From Desulfoluna sp. (GTDB lineage Bacteria; Desulfobacterota; Desulfobacteria; Desulfobacterales; Desulfolunaceae), in assembly GCF_030145185.1 (NCBI RefSeq), contig NZ_JAQYWB010000021.1, positions 21,397 to 85,396 of the forward strand: DNA of 64,000 bases. The letters are read 5' to 3'. Shown one piece after another: positions 1 to 7,589 of this stretch. Under the pieces are notes generated by a model. That model searched no databases, had not been told where the DNA came from, and worked only from the letters and a program-made list of their open reading frames with translations. The first letter of the stretch is position 1. Each line of letters starts with the position of its first letter. The translations under genes were made by a program, and so were the position numbers.

Positions 1-53
1 TATACGCAGCTTAAGCCACTCTGGGTGGATGCTTTGCTACGGGACGTTAAACA

Positions 54-85
54 GGAAGGGGTCGACAATGCCGCCGACCCCTTCC
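54..85 (-). terminator. Hairpin downstream of the acyl-CoA dehydrogenase gene
   Basis: An 11-bp perfect stem (54-64 with 75-85, arm GGAAGGGGTCG) lies 40 bases beyond the stop codon of the leftward acyl-CoA dehydrogenase gene. Read leftward it is followed by a short T-containing stretch (TGTTTAAC), so it is probably the terminator. A second small hairpin (GGCCT/AGGCC, about 104-116) sits closer to the gene. Confidence 0.55.
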
Positions 86-124
86 TCTAACCCTCGCGTT
101 CCGGCCTTCAGGCCGTAAGAGTGA

Positions 125-1927
125 TCAGCAGATGAAGGAATCTTCAGAAATGTCCACAATGGCCGTGTTCGTGGCCTTGATCATCTCCATCTTGCCGAGG
201 GTAACGGGGAGCACGCAGCCGGTGAAGAAGTCGAGGCTCTTGATCTGCCCTTCGTAGAAGGGGAGATCCTTCTTCTTGGCCTTTTCGAGGCCCTTGGCTG
301 CTGTCACACCGCGCCAGAGCAGCATCCACGCCATCACCACGTCACCGGTTACTTCCAGGAAGGGGTGGGCGTAGGAGAAGGCGCTCAGCACCTTCTCGCT
401 CATGGCGGTTTTGCCCATGTGCATGGCCAGCTCGCCCAGCTTCATGAGGGCGGTCTCCATCTTGGCGGCGAAGGGGGCCACGGCGGGCACCTCTTTGGCT
501 TCCGCGATGGTCTTGCTGATCTCTGCCATGAGATCCATGAAGACTTTACCCTTCTTCATGCCGAGTTTACGGCCGAGGAGGTCCATGGCCTGGATGCCGT
601 TGGTGCCTTCGTAGATCATGGTGATGCGGCAGTCCCGAAGGAGCTGGGCCACGGGGTACTCTTCGATGAAGCCATACCCGCCGTACACCTGGATGGCGTG
701 GCTGCAGACCTCAAAGGCGCGGTCGGTGACGTAGCCTTTGGCCACCGGGGTGAGGATCTCAATGAGGCCGGCGTACTTCTCTTTGGTCTCCGCGTCTTCG
801 GCCACGTGGACGTAGTCCTGGCAGAGGCCCACGTAGTAGAGGGTGCTTCGCATGGCCTCGACATAGGCTTTCATGGTGAGGAGCTGACGTTTCACGTCGG
901 GGTGCTGGATGATGGCGACGCCGCCCTCTTTGGGCTTGACCAGGTTGGCGCCCTGGACGCGCTGCTTGGCGTAATCCACGGCGTACATGTAGGCGGCGGA
1001 GGCGCAGGAGAAACCCTGCATGCCGACGAGGAGGCGGGCTTCATTCATCATCAGGAACATATGCCCCATGCCCTTGTTCTCTTCGCCGATGAGGGTGCCG
1101 ATGCAGGCCCCTTTGCCGCCGAGGGTGAGGGAGCAGGTGCAGTTGCCGTGGATGCCCATTTTGTGCTCGATACCGGTGCAGACCACGTCGTTGAAAGCAC
1201 CCAGGGTGCCGTCGTCATTGACGAGGTACTTGGGCACGAGGAAGAGGCTGATGCCGCGGGTTCCGGCCGGAGCGCCTTCGATGCGGGCAAGGACAGGGTG
1301 GACGATGTTGTCCACCATCTCATGCTCCCCACCGGAGATGAAGATCTTGGAGCCGCTGATGGAGTAAGTGCCGTCGTCATTTTTCTTGGCGATGGTCTCC
1401 AGGGCGCCCACGTCGGAGCCGGCGCAGGCCTCGGTGAGGAGCATGGTGCCGCCCCATTCGCCGGAGTAGAGTTTTTTGAGGTAGACGGCTTTCTGGGCTT
1501 CGGTGCCGAAGGACTCCACGAGTTTTCCGGCGCCGTGGGTGAGGCCGGCGTACATCATGAAGGGGTAGTTGGCGCCATTGAAATATTCGCTGGCCGCCTG
1601 GCCCACCACATGGGGCATGCCCTGGCCGCCCCACTGGGGTTCTTCGGTCATGGCCAGCCATTCACCGGCATTGAAGAGGTCGTAGACCCGTTTGAAAGAC
1701 TCGGGAACGATCACCTTGCCGGCGTCGAAGGTACAGCCCTGTTCATCCCCTTCTTTACAGATGGGGAGCAGCTCTTTGACCGCCAGGTTCCGCGCTTCGT
1801 TAACGATCATATCCACGGTTTTTTTGTTGAACTCGGCATACCGATCGTTTTTGCTTAAGGTGCCCACTTCGAACTGTTCGTGCAGGACAAACTCCACGTC
1901 CCTGCGCTCTGAAATGACTTGAGCCAT
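125..1927 (-). CDS. Long-form acyl-CoA dehydrogenase (about 600 aa)
   Basis: FAD enzyme that introduces the alpha-beta double bond into an acyl-CoA thioester in the cytoplasm and passes electrons to electron-transfer flavoprotein. The flavin and substrate loop LLTEACAGSDVG is at residues 163-174. The C-terminal part carries VYGGYGFIEEYPVAQLLRD and the IYEGTNGIQ segment that normally follows. At 600 residues it is about 200 longer than classical short-chain enzymes and matches the long subfamily with an extra helical C-terminal domain (residues about 465-600), common in fatty-acid-degrading Desulfobacterota. It lies 63 bp downstream of a TetR-type regulator on the same strand, so the two are likely one transcript controlled by that regulator. 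Chain-length specificity cannot be read from sequence. Confidence 0.93.
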   Translation of the reverse strand: MAQVISERRDVEFVLHEQFEVGTLSKNDRYAEFNKKTVDMIVNEARNLAVKELLPICKEGDEQGCTFDAGKVIVPESFKRVYDLFNAGEWLAMTEEPQWGGQGMPHVVGQAASEYFNGANYPFMMYAGLTHGAGKLVESFGTEAQKAVYLKKLYSGEWGGTMLLTEACAGSDVGALETIAKKNDDGTYSISGSKIFISGGEHEMVDNIVHPVLARIEGAPAGTRGISLFLVPKYLVNDDGTLGAFNDVVCTGIEHKMGIHGNCTCSLTLGGKGACIGTLIGEENKGMGHMFLMMNEARLLVGMQGFSCASAAYMYAVDYAKQRVQGANLVKPKEGGVAIIQHPDVKRQLLTMKAYVEAMRSTLYYVGLCQDYVHVAEDAETKEKYAGLIEILTPVAKGYVTDRAFEVCSHAIQVYGGYGFIEEYPVAQLLRDCRITMIYEGTNGIQAMDLLGRKLGMKKGKVFMDLMAEISKTIAEAKEVPAVAPFAAKMETALMKLGELAMHMGKTAMSEKVLSAFSYAHPFLEVTGDVVMAWMLLWRGVTAAKGLEKAKKKDLPFYEGQIKSLDFFTGCVLPVTLGKMEMIKATNTAIVDISEDSFIC

Positions 1928-1990
1928 GATATCTTCTCTCCTAGAACCTATGTTGTTAAAGGCGCGGCCGGGGTGGCCGTGCCGTTTCCT

Positions 1991-2599
1991 TTATTTCGGG
2001 GGTTCCCCGGACTTCTTCGGGAAGCCGATGCCGTGCATGTAAAGATCCACCAGGGGGTCGGCCATGGAGGCCAGGTCGTAGCGTCCTCCGGCGAGCACCC
2101 AGGTGTTGATCACCTCTTCCACGGCCCCTAAGATGAAGCGTTTCACCAGGCCAATGTAGAGGTCTTTGCGCATACAACCCTCTTCCTGGCCCTTCTCCAC
2201 GATCTCTCCCACCAGGTTGCGGTACTGCTTGGAAATCTGGTTGATCTGGTCGGTGAGGGCGTCGGATTTTCGGACCTGGCGGGATTCGGATTGGAAGACC
2301 ACGGCCAGGCCTTTATCGGCTTGAAAGGCGGTCAATTGATTTCGGATCAGGCTGCGAAGCTTCTCTTCGGAGTGGTCGCAATGGGCCACCGCGTCATAAA
2401 ACTGATCAAAGATCTGTTTGGCACGAAAGGAGAAGATTTGGAGCAGGATGTCCTCTTTGTTTTTGAAGTAGAGGTAGATGGTGCCGTCGGCGACACCGGC
2501 TTCCCGGGCGATCTGTGCCACGGTGGTCTGGTGGTATCCCTGCTTGGCAAAGACGGTGATGGCCGCCTCAATAATAAGATGATATTTGTCTGATTTCAT
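1991..2599 (-). CDS. TetR/AcrR-family transcriptional repressor
   Basis: DNA-binding repressor of 202 residues. The N-terminal helix-turn-helix is clear (TTVAQIAREAGVADGTIYLYF, followed by KNKEDIL), and the rest is a variable helical ligand domain. I place the start at the ATG at 2599, because the domain begins there; an in-frame ATG at 2671 would put the start inside the operator palindrome. It is followed by the acyl-CoA dehydrogenase gene on the same strand. With the dyad at its transcription start, it probably represses itself and the dehydrogenase and is relieved by an acyl-CoA, by analogy with TetR-type fatty-acid regulators (inference). Confidence 0.88.
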   Translation of the reverse strand: MKSDKYHLIIEAAITVFAKQGYHQTTVAQIAREAGVADGTIYLYFKNKEDILLQIFSFRAKQIFDQFYDAVAHCDHSEEKLRSLIRNQLTAFQADKGLAVVFQSESRQVRKSDALTDQINQISKQYRNLVGEIVEKGQEEGCMRKDLYIGLVKRFILGAVEEVINTWVLAGGRYDLASMADPLVDLYMHGIGFPKKSGEPPK

Positions 2600-2660
2600 A
2601 CGGTTCCGGTCGATACACCTGGGATTTAAAGGGGACGGGTGGGCCCCGGTTGATAATGAA

Positions 2661-2674
2661 TGAATACCCATTCA
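2661..2674. promoter_or_regulatory. Palindromic operator of the TetR-type regulator
   Basis: TGAAT-ACCC-ATTCA is a perfect 5-bp dyad with a 4-bp centre. Flanking bases partly extend it (a second TGAA on the left, ATA on the right). It begins immediately downstream of the predicted -10 box at 2675-2680 and covers the expected transcription start, the classic position for steric repression. TGAAT/ATTCA half-sites are typical of TetR/AcrR-family operators. Confidence 0.6.
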
Positions 2675-2704
2675 ATACTATGAGAATTTGAATATTTTTG
2701 TCAA
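2675..2704 (-). promoter_or_regulatory. Sigma-70-type promoter of tetR and acyl-CoA dehydrogenase
   Basis: Read leftward: a perfect -35 box TTGACA (2699-2704), an 18-bp spacer, and -10 TAGTAT (2675-2680, four of six consensus bases). The rest of the gap 2600-2979 between this gene and the divergent potassium regulator shows no other recognisable element. Confidence 0.6.
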
Positions 2705-2979
2705 GTTAATTTCTTAAAGATAAGGTGTGTCCGTTGTTATATCAGAGTGATAGAGGACGTGAGTATTTATGCTTGCGGCACGAATATTGCTTTTGACACC
2801 CGGTCCGGAAAGGGAACCTTTTGCTGGGTCGCCGGGGGTGGAGAGGTCCTTCGAGAATGGATGGGGCACAGGCAGGGGCACCGGCGAACCGGATCCGGGT
2901 TCTGGAAAAACGACGGGAAGGAAGGTATACTCGAAAAAAACCTCACGGTGAGGCCATCATCAACCCACGGAGACACAGG

Positions 2980-3636
2980 ATGAAACAGTTTGCGGTGATC
3001 GGTATTGGAAGCTACGGCTGGTATCTGGCCTGCCACTTGTATGAGAAGGGGCACGAGGTGCTGGCCATTGATGCGGATGCGGGCCTGATCCAGAAGATCA
3101 AGGGGCGGGTGAGCCGTGCCCTGGTCGCCGATACCACCGATCCAGACGCCATCTCCGGTCTGGCGCTGGCCGAGATGGACCGGGTGGTGGTCTGCATCGG
3201 GTCGATTTTAAGCAACTCTATTCTGACTGTTTTAAACCTCCAGGAGCTGGGGGTCACCTCCCTCATGGCCAAGTCCATCAGTGAACCCCACGCCCGGATC
3301 CTTCATAAGATCGGGGTGGAGGAGGTCTTTTTCCCCGAAAAGGACCGGGCGATCTCCATGGCGGAGAAACTTCATACCCCGGACATGCTGGATTACCTGC
3401 CCTTTATCGAGGGGTATGGCATCGTTCAGATGACGGTTCCCTCCACCTTTATTGGCAAGCGACTCAAGGAGCTGAACCTCATCAACCGTTTCGGGGTCCA
3501 GATCGTGGCCATCAAGGCGTTCGTTCCAGAGAAGATGCACATGATCCCCACCGCGGACTTTTGCCTTAAGGAGAGCGATATGATGGTGCTTCTGGGGCCG
3601 GACAAGAGCATTGATAAGATTCGGAAGGTCTCGTGA
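2980..3636 (+). CDS. KtrA/TrkA-type RCK potassium-channel regulatory subunit
   Basis: Cytoplasmic nucleotide-binding subunit that gates a KtrB/TrkH potassium channel. The N-terminal RCK_N Rossmann fold carries GIGSYG (residues 7-12) and an acidic ADTTDPDA strand end. RCK_C occupies roughly residues 135-218. The length of 218 aa is usual for a single-unit KtrA. I chose the ATG at 2980 because GGAG lies 7 bp upstream and the Rossmann motif begins at once; the frame is open further upstream but does not look like protein. No channel subunit is encoded within this window, so it is orphaned here. Confidence 0.88.
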   Translation: MKQFAVIGIGSYGWYLACHLYEKGHEVLAIDADAGLIQKIKGRVSRALVADTTDPDAISGLALAEMDRVVVCIGSILSNSILTVLNLQELGVTSLMAKSISEPHARILHKIGVEEVFFPEKDRAISMAEKLHTPDMLDYLPFIEGYGIVQMTVPSTFIGKRLKELNLINRFGVQIVAIKAFVPEKMHMIPTADFCLKESDMMVLLGPDKSIDKIRKVS

Positions 3637-3886
3637 GGGGAGGCGGCGTTGATGCGCCGCCTGGCCCGGAAGGCTGCGGATTTCCCGTCTTGTTTTATTG
3701 CTATTTCAGGTAGATATGGTAAAATTAACCCTTGGTTTGATCGCGGGTTCTTTCTGACCGACCCCTCCCCCTGTTTTTTTCTCTGCCCTATTTATTGGGC
3801 CCCTCCCCTTTGATCTGTTGCCCTTCGATGGGATCCGCCTTTTTGGGTCGACGTTGGCCCCACCCCTTACCGTTGGGAGGTTGATC

Positions 3887-4210
3887 ATGACAGAGGTTCC
3901 CCGAGTGTCTCCGGCAGAAACGCGCGGCAAGCTGATCCAGAAAAAAGCGATGCTGGTCTGCGCCTATGCATCGGATGACCAATTCAAGCAGATGCAGCTG
4001 GATGGGGCCATCCCCCTCTCCCGCTTTGAAGCGCGCCTGCCCATGCTGCCCCGAACCCAGGAGATTATCTTTTACTGCGCCTGAGGGAAGGAGCACAGCG
4101 CCGCAGGTCTTGCGGCCAAATTGATTGAAGGGGGGTTTCCCAACGCCAAAGCCCTGAAAGGAGGGGTGGCCGGGTGGAAAGAGGCCGGGTTTTCCGTGGC
4201 CTCACCCTGA
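3887..4210 (+). CDS. Selenocysteine-containing rhodanese-like protein
   Basis: A 107-residue single-domain rhodanese that reads through an in-frame TGA at 4082-4084 as selenocysteine 66. The start ATG at 3887 has a strong GGGAGG 6 bp upstream. Before the TGA the sequence gives LDGAIPLSRFEARLP and IIFYCA. After it the same frame gives GKEHSAAGLAAKLIEGGF and ALKGGVAGWKEAGF, the standard second half of a rhodanese domain, ending at TGA 4208-4210. Cys64 aligns with the usual catalytic cysteine and Sec66 lies two residues later, where a CxC loop occurs in cysteine homologues. A SECIS-like hairpin follows the TGA. The likely role is sulfur or selenium transfer or peroxide reduction; the substrate is unknown. 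Reading it as two fragments would leave two useless halves. Confidence 0.85.
4100..4116 (+). promoter_or_regulatory. Bacterial SECIS-like hairpin
   Basis: A six-pair stem GCCGCA (4100-4105) with TGCGGC (4111-4116) closes a five-base loop GGTCT. The loop begins 21 bases after the in-frame TGA and has G in its first two positions. Both match the known requirements of bacterial SECIS elements for SelB binding (apical loop roughly 16-37 nt downstream of UGA, guanine near the loop start). Confidence 0.75.
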
Positions 4211-4266
4211 GAGCGGCAAAGAAAAAAAGTATGCCTTCTATGGTTAAGGTATGGGGCAAAACGCGT

Positions 4267-4440
4267 CTCCGGCGGCAAGGTGTGCCACCTTGAAAGCAGC
4301 TTGCGGATGTGCTTTGCCCCTCATTCCTCGGGTCAAATCACATCCGCCTTTAAAATAAAATTCATTCAAGAAGAATTTTTTAAGACCTGTTTGTTAAACT
4401 TTTCAAAAGTTTAGCCCCCGGCAGGGCCGCCGGAGGCATG
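4267..4440. repeat. Dispersed intergenic repeat, copy A
   Basis: Begins TCTCCGGCGGCAAGGTG and ends GGCCGCCGGAGGCATG, abutting the stop codon of the leftward MATE gene at 4441. Internal arms GCGGATGTG (4303-4311) and CACATCCGC (4339-4347) pair perfectly. It shares the body CAAGG...GCCACCTTGAAAGC with the copies at 9511 and 47731, and CTCGGGTCAAA with the copy at 5841. Confidence 0.65.
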
Positions 4441-5823
4441 TTATCGTTCGACAAGTTTCAGGCTGCGCCAGGGGCCGCGGACGTAGCGCAGGACCGTGGC
4501 GATGCAGAGGCCGGCGATGTAGACGGTGGGGCAGCACCAGGCGAGGGTGAGGCCCCAGCCCAGGAAGAGGACCCCGACACCGGCGGGCAGGATCATGAGG
4601 AAAAGGGCGCAGGCCAGGGTGATCCACATGATGTAGCGGGTGTCTCCGGCGCCCGCCAGGGCCCCTGAGTGGATAAATCCCACGGTATCGAACAACAGAT
4701 AAACCACCACGAACCGGAGGCAGATGACTCCGGCGTCCCGGACGGGGGCAAAATCGGCGGGGGTTCCGGCGCCGGGGGCAAAGAGGTTGATCAGGGGCTC
4801 AGGGACAAAAAGAAAGAGAGCCCCCAGGGGGAGCACGTAGGCCAGGGCGAGGTGGAGAGAGGCGCCGGTGGCAGATTCGGCCTGGGGGATCTCTCCGGCC
4901 CCTAAGTGGTTGCCCACGAGGACGCTGGCGCCGCTTGCGAAGGCGTGCAGGGGCATGAACGCCAGGGAGTTGATGGAGAGGGCGATGTTGGTGGCGGCCA
5001 GGGCGGTCTGGCCCAGGCGGCCCACAAGGAAGATAAAGAAGGTAAAGGCAAAGATATCGAGAAAGAGGTGCAGGCCGCCGGGCAGGCCGTATTGGAGAAG
5101 CTTTTTAAAGAGCTCCGGGACCGGTTCCCAGTGGGTGAGGCCGATCGAGTCGCGGTCTTCCCGGGTGATGAGGAGCCGGGCAAAGAGGACAAAGATCAGG
5201 GCAGAGGAAGCCACCGTGGCCAGGCCGGCCCCGAAGATGCCCAGCTCGGGGAAAGGGCCGATGCCGTTGATCAGGCAATAGTCCAGAGGGATGTTGACGC
5301 CCATGCCGACGAGGTTGACGAGCATCACGGGCCGGGTGCGGCCCATGCCGGAGAAGTAGCCGGAGAGGGCGGTGCTTGCCAGGCTGAAGAAGGCGCCCAG
5401 GCAGAGGGTTCGAAAATAGATGCGTTCAAAGGCGGCGATGGTCTCCCCGTGGCCCGCCAGCTCGAAGAGGGGGGTGGCGCAGAGGGCGAAGGCGGCCATG
5501 AAGAGGGTGCCGACAAGGGCGAGCCAGAGACCTTGCCAGAGGCAGCTTCCGATGCGCTCGGTCATCTTGGCCCCCCGGTACTGGGAGATGAAGACGCTGA
5601 CGTAGCCCACGGTCCCCAGAAAGAGGGAGAGGGGGAGAAAGTAGGCGATGCCCGCCGGTGTGGCAGCGGCGACTTCTGCCACCGAGTGGTTCGAAACGAA
5701 GATGCGGTCGGTGAACTCCATGACGGTGGTGGAGGCCATACCGGCCACCAGGGGCAGGCTGATGGTGAGGACGCGACGGTAATCGTCGCCGTGGGCCGAT
5801 GGCCCTTTAAACCAGAGTTTCAC
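4441..5823 (-). CDS. MATE-family multidrug / cation exporter
   Basis: Inner-membrane antiporter of 460 residues, the usual length for the family, with about twelve hydrophobic helices in two homologous halves. The opening ISLPLVAGMASTTVMEFTDR and the later NIPLDYCLING are typical MATE features. It would export organic cations or metabolites using a sodium or proton gradient; the substrate cannot be inferred. The start is GTG at 5823 with GAGG just upstream. The gene is flanked on both sides by copies of the dispersed repeat, and its stop codon directly abuts copy A. Confidence 0.9.
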   Translation of the reverse strand: MKLWFKGPSAHGDDYRRVLTISLPLVAGMASTTVMEFTDRIFVSNHSVAEVAAATPAGIAYFLPLSLFLGTVGYVSVFISQYRGAKMTERIGSCLWQGLWLALVGTLFMAAFALCATPLFELAGHGETIAAFERIYFRTLCLGAFFSLASTALSGYFSGMGRTRPVMLVNLVGMGVNIPLDYCLINGIGPFPELGIFGAGLATVASSALIFVLFARLLITREDRDSIGLTHWEPVPELFKKLLQYGLPGGLHLFLDIFAFTFFIFLVGRLGQTALAATNIALSINSLAFMPLHAFASGASVLVGNHLGAGEIPQAESATGASLHLALAYVLPLGALFLFVPEPLINLFAPGAGTPADFAPVRDAGVICLRFVVVYLLFDTVGFIHSGALAGAGDTRYIMWITLACALFLMILPAGVGVLFLGWGLTLAWCCPTVYIAGLCIATVLRYVRGPWRSLKLVER

Positions 5824-5840
5824 AAGACCTCGATCTGCGA

Positions 5841-5999
5841 TGCGGCGGCAAGGTGAGCCACCGTCAATGCGGGTGGCCGCCGCACCTTAACCCTCGTGTC
5901 TCGGGTCAAAGCGCGGCGGCATTTTTATGAAAGGTGTGCCGTAACCGTTCATGATCAATCATGACGAAAAAGCGTTGGCGGCCCTGCCGCCGGAGGCTT
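5841..5999. repeat. Dispersed intergenic repeat, copy B
   Basis: Begins TGCGGCGGCAAGGTGAGCCACC and ends CTGCCGCCGGAGGCTT next to the stop of the leftward hydroxy-acid dehydrogenase gene. Internal arms GCCGCCGC (5876-5883) and GCGGCGGC (5913-5920) pair perfectly although their sequence differs from copy A; the loop again carries CTCGGGTCAAA. The end GGCGGC-CCT-GCCGCC followed by a T-run may also act as a rightward terminator. Confidence 0.6.
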
Positions 6000-6003
6000 T
6001 TTT

Positions 6004-7014
6004 TTATCGGAGAATACCCGACTCCACCCGGTTGACATTGTCGGTGCCGGTGAGCACCATGGCTTGAATCAATTGGGTTTTGAGGGTCTCGATGGTGGTC
6101 TCCACCCCTTGCTGCAGGCCGCCGACCGCGGCGATGGCGAAGGGTCGGCCGATCATGACCCCATGGGCGCCCAGGGCGAGCATTTTCAGGATGTCCCCCC
6201 CGCTGCGGATGCCGCCATCCACCAGGATGGTCATCTCTCCGCCCACGGCCTCAGCGATCTCGGGAAGCACCTCGGCGGTGCCCGGTGTGGAGTCCAGCAC
6301 CCTGCCGCCGTGGTTGGAGACCACGATGGCGTCTGCCCCGGCTTCCTTGGCACAGAGGGCATCATGGACCGTCATCACCCCTTTGAGGATGAACTTCATG
6401 GGGGTGCTTTTGACCACCTTGGCGATGTCCTTAACGGTCATGGGGGTAACGGGGCGTCCCATCTTGGCCAGGGTGACCAGGCCGGCGGCGTCGATGTCCA
6501 CGCCAAAGACGGAGGCACCTGTGGCTTCGGCTTTCTCCAATTTTTCGTAGAACTCTTTCTCTTCCCAGGGCTTGATAAAGGGGATGCCGTGTCCGCCGGC
6601 TTTTTTAATGGCGGAATACCCGGAGGCGTGAATGACTTCCGGCACGCCGTCTCCGGTGCAGCCGATGAGTCCTTTGTTTTGGCACCCGCTGACGATGGCG
6701 TCGATGTACGCCTCTTCGGAGACATCGCCCCCGCCCATATTGAAAGAGACCCCGCCGATGGGGGCAGCCATGAGCGGCATGGAGAGGGAGAGGCCAAGAA
6801 GCTCGGTTTCGGTGACGGGGGCTTTCACTCCGTGGACCAGTTTCATGTTAAATCGTACCGAATCCAGGGCCTCCATATTGGCGTGAAAGGCCGAACCGGT
6901 TCCGAGGCCTCCCATGCCCGGCACTTCACCGGCACAGGCTTTGCCGTTGCATACGGGGCAGACCCGGCAGTATCCCTTCATTTTTTCTCTGGCTGATTTC
7001 CTGATCTCTTGCAT
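6004..7014 (-). CDS. FMN-dependent alpha-hydroxy-acid dehydrogenase (lactate-dehydrogenase-like)
   Basis: TIM-barrel flavoenzyme of 336 residues that oxidises an L-2-hydroxy acid, probably lactate or glycolate, to the keto acid. The catalytic signature SNHGGRVLDSTPGT, the FMN-phosphate segment VDGGIRSGGDILKMLALGA and GRPFA are all present. The N terminus adds a cysteine-rich stretch CRVCPVCNGKAC (residues about 15-27) absent from classical members; it could bind a metal or an iron-sulfur cluster and is seen in anaerobe homologues. The start ATG at 7014 has AAGGGAG upstream; the open frame beyond it to 7089 does not resemble protein. Confidence 0.88.
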   Translation of the reverse strand: MQEIRKSAREKMKGYCRVCPVCNGKACAGEVPGMGGLGTGSAFHANMEALDSVRFNMKLVHGVKAPVTETELLGLSLSMPLMAAPIGGVSFNMGGGDVSEEAYIDAIVSGCQNKGLIGCTGDGVPEVIHASGYSAIKKAGGHGIPFIKPWEEKEFYEKLEKAEATGASVFGVDIDAAGLVTLAKMGRPVTPMTVKDIAKVVKSTPMKFILKGVMTVHDALCAKEAGADAIVVSNHGGRVLDSTPGTAEVLPEIAEAVGGEMTILVDGGIRSGGDILKMLALGAHGVMIGRPFAIAAVGGLQQGVETTIETLKTQLIQAMVLTGTDNVNRVESGILR

Positions 7015-7198
7015 AGCTACTCCCTTGATGAAAAAGATGGTCGTGTCGTCCCTGGCAGTGCCTTGAAAACGCCTTTTGGGCGAGGTCACACAAGGGGGAC
7101 CGCCCTTTGTATCCCTGGCTTCTCAGGCCCGGGCTGGGCTTTTCTTTTCTACACCTTTTGGCTTGGAATGACAACGGGATGGGCTGAGATGTCTGGAA

Positions 7199-7223
7199 GG
7201 GGGCCGGGCGCCTCCGGCCCCCC
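7199..7223 (-). terminator. GC-rich hairpin after the small ferredoxin gene
   Basis: GGGGGCCGG and CCGGCCCCC pair around a short GC-rich loop, 24 bases beyond the stop codon of the leftward 56-residue ferredoxin gene. There is no clear T-run, so termination is tentative. Confidence 0.4.
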
Positions 7224-7246
7224 TCCAGCCCTCAGTGTGCTGCTGC

Positions 7247-7417
7247 TCAAGGAATAAAAAGGGTGGGTCGGGTCGTGATCAGAGCGATGGCCCCTTGGGG
7301 GCAGGCGGACGCGAAGAGTCCGCAGTGGATGCAGAGTTCGGGATTGACTTGGGCCGACGGGGGGCCTGTAAGCAAAAATTTGTCGGTGAGTTGCTGATAG
7401 GAGATGTCGGTGGTCAT
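7247..7417 (-). CDS. Very small ferredoxin-like protein lacking one cluster cysteine
   Basis: A 56-residue ORF beginning at ATG 7417 with GGAG 6 bp upstream and ending at TGA 7247-7249. Residues 24-45 read VNPELCIHCGLFASACPQGAI. This is one [4Fe-4S] ferredoxin motif with Cys29, Cys32 and Cys39 followed by Pro, but the third expected cysteine is Phe35 (TTC, one base from TGC). It could hold a three-iron or exchangeable-site cluster, use an external ligand, or be decaying. The nearby nitroreductase contains a close intact counterpart (CIHCGHCVSVCP). It stands alone between hypB and the hydroxy-acid dehydrogenase. Confidence 0.6.
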   Translation of the reverse strand: MTTDISYQQLTDKFLLTGPPSAQVNPELCIHCGLFASACPQGAIALITTRPTLFIP

Positions 7418-7589
7418 GGGGTGCTCCGTGTCATCGTCGAAGGGGGATGGCCTCGAAGGAAACTTATATCGCTGATACCGTCAATGAACATTGTTATACC
7501 AAGGGTTTCAAAAAAGCAACCCCGATTCATCCGGTGACGTAACAACACAGGAGAAATCGGGGTGTGTGCGATGTCTATGAGGGTGCCTG

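Noticed and set aside
365..1858. A 497-codon open frame opposite the acyl-CoA dehydrogenase gene
   Set aside because: It is the antisense shadow of a GC-rich gene: histidine-, glycine- and valine-rich with no domain. Similar long shadows occur opposite MATE, acnB, glnN, gatA, mutL and the phosphomutase.
7224..7249. Selenocysteine read-through of the small ferredoxin stop codon
   Set aside because: Another TGA follows after four codons, and no hairpin with the correct spacing is present.
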